DNA of 13,484 nt from Xylaria sp. FL1777 (taxonomy: Eukaryota; Ascomycota; Sordariomycetes; Xylariales; Xylariaceae). Position 1 is the first letter of the stretch, and every line of letters starts with the position of its first letter. The notes under the pieces are model-generated. The model saw only the letters and a program-made list of their open reading frames with translations, searched no databases and was not told the DNA's origin. The DNA lies in contig MU401017.1 in assembly GCA_022578965.1 (NCBI GenBank), positions 1-13,484 on the forward strand, in the 5' to 3' direction. This document shows positions 8,561 through 13,484 of the stretch, in pieces. The position numbers and the translations under genes are program-made.

Positions 8561-11500
8561 AAACATTTTTTGCTATTTTTATACGTATTATGCTATAAAA
8601 CACTAAAACTGTATTACGTAGGACAAAAACTATTAAAAATGGTTTTACGTATTAAAAAAAAAAGCTATTTTGCTTTTATAAATTGGATTACTGCAATAGT
8701 TAAATAAATATTAAAGCATAGCATTAAAGCTAAAGTAAAAAGCATTGCGTTTTTATTGCATAAGTATTATAGCATATTAGTATATATTATAGCATGCTTA
8801 TATAGTAGCATTATAGACTTAATTAAGCAATAGTAGCAAATATATTAATATAATAGCTATTAAAGCTTTTTTAAATAAATAACTTATATTATTATATAAT
8901 AGCTTTTTTTGTACTATATTATAGCATAATAGCTTTAAGCAGCTATACTTAAAACTAAAAGAATTTAACTACGTAATAATATGCTTAAACAATTAAACAT
9001 AAAAAAACTTAGTTTTTTTAAAGTTTAGCGTAATAAAAATATAAAAGCTAGCATATGTTTAATAATAGTTAAACTAGTTATTAAAAAACAAACATGTAAT
9101 GTTTTACTAGTAAATATAGCAAGTTAAGCTTTTTAAACCTTATAATACTAAAAAGCAAAGCTTTTGCTTAATTAATTAGCATAGTTATTTAAAGTGTTAA
9201 GCATTAATGCTATATATATAAATTAGCTTTAGCGTTTATTTGTATTATAGTTGCTAAAGTTATAAGTTTTTGTTTTTAGTTTTTGCTGTTATATAAAAGC
9301 AGAAAATAAAAAATTAGCATTATTAAATAGCACTATTTTTTTTGCTTAAAGGCTTTTAATTTTAGTTTTGCTTAAAGTAATAAAAACTTAAAAATAAATG
9401 CAGTAAACATTAAATAAGCTAAAAAATTAAAAATAGCTTTGCATATAGTTTAGCTAGCTTTTATATAAAATATTGCATTATTTTTAGTAAAAAAGCTTAA
9501 GCTTTTTAAAATATAGCTTGTAAGCTTTAAAGAACTTTAAGTTATATATATAAATAATTAATTATAGTATAAGCTTAAAAGTTTTGCTGTATAGTAGTAA
9601 TGCTTTATAATGTTTAGCAGAAATAGTAGTATAGTTAGCAATGTTTTAAAAGTTTTTTAATAGCATTGTTTTAAACTGCTTATTTATGTTAAGTATACTT
9701 TATATTATATTTTGCTAAGTTATTTTTAGTTAATTTTAATGCTTAAAAAAAAATAAAAAAAGCTGCTTTAAAGTATAATTTATAAGTTAGAAAATATGCT
9801 ACTTAAATATGTTGTTTAGTACTTATAGCATGCTATATTTTTGTATTATGTTTTTTAAGCTAAGTTTTTGCAATAGCTTTTTTAATTTGTTAGTTATGCA
9901 GCAATTCTAAGTAGTATATTATAGCTATAGTACTTAAAAAAAAACATTATTAATGCAAGTTTGCTTAAAAAAAGTAAGCAATACTTAATTAATAAGCATA
10001 TGTTTAGTATATTTAGTAATAATAAACTGCTTTAGTAATGCACTACTATTAAGCAGTATAAATATTGCTAGCTTTTTAATAAGCTTAATAAAACAAATAA
10101 TATAAGCAAGCAAAAAATTATTTAGCTAGCATATTAAAACAAAAAAAAAAAGGTTATAAGTAATAAAATTAGTTAGCAAAAACAAATAAATAGTTTATTA
10201 AAAAAGCAGTTTATAAAAGTTTATAGTAGTTATAATATAAAACTAAAATATATAGTATTTATAGCGTATATTATAATAAAGTAGCATAAAGGCATTAAAC
10301 AAAATAAATAACATGTAGTATAGCTAGCTTTTATAAAACTAAAAAGCGTTAAAAAAAAAAAAAAATCAAGTAGTACTGCTTTTTATATTAATAAGTAAGC
10401 TTTACTTTAGTAATATTGTTTTAGTAAATTTAAGCTAAAAAATAATAAGTTAAACTATAATAAATTAAAAAAATAAAATTCTTTTATAGGTGTTTATATA
10501 TATGCTACTTATAAAAATTATACAATTTAATTTAATATAAAGCTACTTTTTTGATTTAAAAGCTAGCTAGCGTAGTTTTTACTATTTTTAGCTTTTTTAT
10601 ATTTTGGAATAAGTATTACAAATAAAAAATTTAACAATATTCTTAAAATAAGCTATTACTATTATATATTTTTTTAGCTAAGCATGCTAACTTATAAAGT
10701 AAAGTATATAAAAGTATTATATTATTAGTTAAGTAAAAAGGTTTAATAATATAAAGCATGTTTTAAAAAGCAAAGTTAACTTATATAGCATTAAAATAAA
10801 AATGCTGCTAGTTTGCTGTTAAAAAATAGTTTATATAAAATTTTTGCAGAACACTTTTTATTAAATAGCTTATAATTATATTTTTAATATTATGTTTTTA
10901 TAAAAAAAAAATAAAGCTAGCAAAATAGCTAAATAAATACTAATTATATAAAGTTTTAAAGTAGTTTTAAAATAGTTTTATATATTTATACAAAATAGCA
11001 TATTATAACTAAATATACTAAAAAAAGCTAAAGCTTTTTGTTAAAGCTTATTAAATGTTTGCTTTTGTTTTAGCTTAAGCAAAACTAATAAAATGCTAAG
11101 CAATAATTATAAGTAAATAAAAAGCATATAAAGCAAATAATATATAGTTTTTTACGAACTGTTTTTATATTTTAAATAGTAAATAAATAGTTTAATGTTT
11201 AAAAATTAAAAAAAAATAAAAAAAAACAAAATAAACAGTATTATTAAAACTATATTTAAAAAAGCTAAGCTGCAGATTTTAAGTTTTATAAAGTTTTACT
11301 AAGTTAAAAATGCAGTATAAATTTTAAAAAAAAGTAAATTAAAAAAAAAATAAATAACTTAAATTTAATATTGCTAAAAAAAATGCAGCAAAAAAATAAA
11401 GCTAAATAATATAATTATTAATGTTATATTAACAAGTAATATATATTTGTTAATAAATATTATAACAAAAAGCTTTAGTAAACAAAAAAAAAAACATAAG

Positions 11501-11799
11501 CTTATTAGCATTAAAAAAAATATGCTAAAAAGAAATTTATAGTACTTTTAGTTTAGCATAAAATAAAAAAAAATTAATAAAATTATTTTGTTTTAAAAAA
11601 TTAATATAAAAAGCTAAAAAACTTTATATAAAATAATTAGTTATATATTTTAATATATAGCTAGCTATATTTATTACTTTATTTATAAAAAAAAATTAAT
11701 ATTATAAATCTAAAAATAGAAATAAAAACTATAAAAAAAAAAAATAGCTTATAAAAAACTAATTACTTTAAAACTAAAAAAAACAAAAAAGGAAAAACC
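8561..11799. other. Long non-coding stretch without recognisable gene or repeat
   Basis: About 3.2 kb with no frame open beyond noise and no clear tandem structure. Stops TAA and TAG are frequent in all frames, as expected if CAA, CAG or TGG codons had mutated. It is less homopolymeric than the flanks between about 9000 and 10700 and richer in GCTA, TAGC and GTT words. An ancient dispersed transposon is therefore a reasonable guess, but I could not read any transposase, reverse transcriptase or integrase motif. Bases 8610-8700 retain GGAC, TGG and GGATTAC words and look slightly less eroded. From about 11200 the + strand becomes strongly A-rich. Confidence 0.45.
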
Positions 11800-11873
11800 T
11801 TTAAAAAACGAAATATTTTAAGACTTAAAGTTTTTTTAAAAACTTTAGGTCCTAAAATATTTCGTTTTTTAAA
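11800..11873. repeat. Near-perfect foldback hairpin, 36-bp arms
   Basis: The two arms pair around a 2-base loop (11836/11837) with 34 of 36 positions matched. The two mismatches (11821 A opposite 11852 C; 11825 T opposite 11848 G) are exactly what one G-to-A and one C-to-T change in the left arm would leave. Both correspond to CCT becoming CTT on one strand. The right arm keeps AGGTCCT. The hairpin and its flanks (11791-11890) hold 11 C's on the + strand, 6 preceded by a pyrimidine, against 2 of 23 in bases 1-240, so the site is far less eroded than its surroundings. Candidates: a MITE, paired transposon inverted termini, or a palindromic rearrangement junction. Family not recognised. Confidence 0.9.
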
Positions 11874-12821
11874 AGCCGTTCTAAAAGTATAAATAAGCTA
11901 ACAATATAAACAAAAATAAAAAAGAACAAAAAAAACAGAAAATAAAGCATACTATAGTTGCATTAATAAAAATAAAAGTGCAAAATTTGTTTTTATATAT
12001 AATAATATGCATTATTAAATAAAAAGAAAAACTGCTAGCTAAGCTAATTATAGTAAACTAGTAGTAAAAAAAAAAAAGCAAAAGTAAAAAAACAATATTT
12101 GTTAAAAACAAAAGCTTTGCTAGCAATAAAAACAAAAAAATTTTGCTGTAATAAAGTAAAAAAAAGGTTAAGCAATAAAGCAACAAGCTTATTTAAAATA
12201 TAAAGCGTAAAAAACAAAAAAAAAATCAAAAAAAAAAAAATAACTAGTTTTAAAGCGTTTAAAACAGTGCTATTACTTTTGTTGCTATTAAAAAAGCTTA
12301 AATTACTAAAACTAAAAAAACTTTAAGATTAAAAACAAGTAAAAAAAGCAAAAAAAAAAAAAAGTTTTAGTTTAAGCAGTTTAAAATTTATAGCATTACT
12401 ATTGTTTAAATTTAAAAAAGCAAAGCTATTTATATATAGCAGTTCTAAAAATTGCTTAAACAAAAAAGTAAAAAGTAATAATAATACTTAAAAATAAATA
12501 AAAAAAAGTTAAATAGTTAAAAATAAAACGTTTATAAAAAAAAAAAGAAAAATAAGCAAAATTAGCTACAAATAAAATAATAGTAGTATAAAAGCAAATT
12601 AAAAGTTAAAAGCAATAAAATAAAAGCATAAAAATATATAAGTGCTAAAGTATTTTTATTAAAAAATAAGTTAAAAAAAAAATATAAAATTAACTAAAAA
12701 GTTAAGCAGCTTTTTATTTTAGTTTAACAATTTGTTATATTTAAGCTTTTTTGTATTTTTGCTAATTATGTTTAGTAGTTAATAAAAGCATAATAATTAA
12801 GCTACGAAAAAAACAGTAAAA
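11874..12821. other. A-rich non-coding stretch
   Basis: Dominated by A-runs and AAAAGC or AATAAA words on the + strand. No gene. A weak similarity between about 12250-12295 and 12375-12415 (GC(A/T)ATTACT, AAAAAAGC) may be an old duplication but is too diverged to call. Confidence 0.55.
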
Positions 12822-12909
12822 CAAGCAAAAATAGCAATATAACAAATAAAGGCGCTAAAAAAAAGCAAGCAAAAATAGCAACACAACAAGTAAAAGCGCT
12901 AAAAAAAAG
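12822..12909. repeat. Tandem duplication, 2 x 44 bp
   Basis: Copies 12822-12865 and 12866-12909 both begin CAAGCAAAAATAGCAA and end GCGCTAAAAAAAAG. They differ at four positions, all transitions: ATATA versus ACACA, CAAAT versus CAAGT, and AGGCG versus AAGCG. Each copy has kept a G or C that the other lost, so both mutated independently after duplication. Confidence 0.9.
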
Positions 12910-12916
12910 CTAAAAA

Positions 12917-12949
12917 AGCGCTAAACAAGCACTAAATAAGCACTAAAAA
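12917..12949. repeat. Tandem repeat, 3 x 11 bp
   Basis: AGCGCTAAACA, AGCACTAAATA and AGCACTAAAAA follow one another directly. They continue the AGCGCTAAA word of the preceding 44-bp repeat, so the two arrays are related. Confidence 0.75.
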
Positions 12950-13189
12950 ATAAGCTTAATAATAACGTACAACTTAAAAAAAAACAAGCTATAATAAAAA
13001 TACAAATATAATAAAAACAAAAAAACGAAAAAAAAAAAAGAAAAGCAATAATAATAAGCAATAAAATTTATAAACAAATTTTTATAATATGCATTAAAAG
13101 AGTTATAGTGTTATAAAAAGGTTAATATGCAGAAAATTAAGTACATTAAGCAGCAAAAAAAAAATAATTAGCTTTAAATAAAGCAATGC
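12950..13189. other. A-rich non-coding stretch
   Basis: No gene or repeat seen. Long A-runs near 13020-13045 and 13155-13165. Confidence 0.5.
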
Positions 13190-13391
13190 AGAAGTACTAT
13201 TACGCTAAGCTAGCAAATTGCAAAAATAAAAGCACACAAAGCCAGCAAATAATTAAGCATAAAAGCTATTAGTAAAAAAATCGATAAAAATTTTCACTAA
13301 GTTAAACATATAAACATACTGCTAACCTTAACCCAAAAAACAAAAAGATCTTAACTTTAACCTTATAGCTAAAGCTACCTTTAATATAGGC
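13190..13391. other. Less-eroded, GC-richer island
   Basis: Bases 13201-13260 have 20 G or C in 60 (33%). In 13261-13380, 8 of 22 C's follow a pyrimidine and two GA words occur, against 2 of 23 and none in bases 1-240. It holds the telomere-like words described separately. No open frame spans it, so it is either a younger insertion or sequence that was unique and so less mutated. Confidence 0.55.
13322..13365 (+). repeat. Degenerate telomere-like CTAACC/TTAACC words
   Basis: CTAACCTTAACCC at 13322-13334 is one C-to-T change away from two units of the C-rich telomeric strand (CCCTAA)n. After 16 bases, TTAACTTTAACCTTA at 13351-13365 gives two or more further degenerate hexamers. The pattern is short and may be chance; an interstitial telomeric relic is one reading. 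Confidence 0.3.
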
Positions 13392-13484
13392 TTTTATTTA
13401 AATATAATTAAATAATTAATTTATAATATTATAATAATATTTAAAAAAAAAAAAAATATTATATTTTTTATTTAATATAATAAA
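13392..13484. other. 93 consecutive A/T bases at window end
   Basis: No G or C occurs from 13392 to the last base. It includes a 9-bp inverted repeat (ATAATATTT at 13434-13442 with AAATATTAT at 13454-13462) around an oligo-A loop. The run reaches the window edge, so its full length is unknown. It could be a low-complexity tract, an element boundary or an origin-like AT tract. Confidence 0.6.

Larger units (their letters stand above)
1..13484. other. Gene-free AT-rich isochore, probably RIP-like eroded repeat DNA
   Basis: No convincing gene is visible on either strand. In bases 1-240, 45 positions are G or C. Of the 23 C's, 13 follow G, 8 follow A, 1 follows T and 1 follows C, and GA does not occur. 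The same pattern (GC and AC kept, TC/GA and CC/GG rare) holds by eye across most of the window. Repeat copies differ mostly by C/T and G/A transitions. Known biology: repeat-induced point mutation in filamentous ascomycetes converts C to T in duplicated DNA, preferring CpA, and leaves stop-riddled AT-rich isochores. Inference: this is such a region, possibly centromeric or subtelomeric. Alternatives are a naturally AT-rich genome (gut fungi, amoebae, Plasmodium), but these would not be expected to lack TC/GA so specifically. Confidence 0.68.

Noticed and set aside
8456..8707. 83-residue open frame on the + strand
   Set aside because: Its first half lies in the degenerate tandem array. The product is a low-complexity F/K/L/Y mix, and no domain, codon bias or neighbouring gene supports it.
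10250..10310. Possible copia-type GAG-pre-integrase WHK relic
   Set aside because: Needs TAG to be read as a mutated tryptophan, and no adjoining conserved residues of the family follow.
10540..10600. Possible reverse-transcriptase-like FDLKAS peptide in a + frame
   Set aside because: The frame is broken by several stops, and no flanking catalytic motif (such as YADD or a YVDD-like block) could be found. Six matching residues are not evidence.
11429..11453. TTAACAA / TTGTTAA inverted repeat
   Set aside because: Only seven pairs, nearly all A/T; expected often by chance at this composition.
12044..12229. 61-residue open frame on the minus strand resembling a membrane peptide
   Set aside because: The hydrophobic F/L composition is simply the translation of an A-rich + strand read in reverse. 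It has no gene context and is as long as chance allows.
1..13484. Mitochondrial or plastid origin because of the low GC
   Set aside because: No rRNA, tRNA or conserved organelle gene appears in 13 kb, and no GC clusters are present. Transition-eroded repeats fit nuclear isochores better.
1..13484. CRISPR array or bacterial defence locus
   Set aside because: The repeats are direct tandem units without unique spacers of uniform length, and there are no coding genes.

Overview
This window is gene-free as far as I can read it. It is extremely A+T-rich: a hand count of the first 240 bases gives 45 G or C (19%). Stop codons are dense in all six frames, and I found no credible protein gene, tRNA or rRNA. 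The longest open frames are low-complexity and encode at most 83 residues. Remaining C is almost always preceded by a purine (GC or AC), so TC/GA and CC/GG are strikingly scarce. Copies of local repeats differ mainly by C/T or G/A transitions. The best overall explanation is an eroded AT-rich isochore in a eukaryotic nuclear genome, most likely a filamentous fungus. There, repeats would have been degraded by repeat-induced point mutation (RIP) or a related cytosine-deamination or methylation process. Taxon and mechanism are inferred. A centromeric, pericentromeric or subtelomeric location would fit but is not shown.

Layout: bases 1-820 are T-rich, with a nested palindrome at 14-69, a poly-T block and a small hairpin. 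Bases 821-5705 hold a series of local duplications: 2 x 80 bp, a trinucleotide microsatellite, about 3 x 60 bp, 4 x 50 bp, 2 x 45 bp, 3 copies of a 120-130 bp unit, two related palindromes, about 2 x 96 bp and 2 x 67 bp. Bases 6878-7080 are a T-rich minisatellite. Bases 7501-8106 are a higher-order array of 145 bp units, followed by a more degenerate 57-68 bp array to about 8550. Bases 8550-11799 show no gene and no clear repeat; they may be an unrecognisable transposon relic.

The right part (about 11200-13300) is A-rich on the + strand. It carries the most striking element, a 74-bp foldback hairpin at 11800-11873 with 34 of 36 pairs intact. Near the right edge, about 13190-13391 is less eroded and holds degenerate telomere-like CTAACC/TTAACC words. 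It is followed by 93 bases with no G or C at all up to the window end.

No genes work together here. The interest lies in the mutational history, the palindromes and the islands that escaped erosion.
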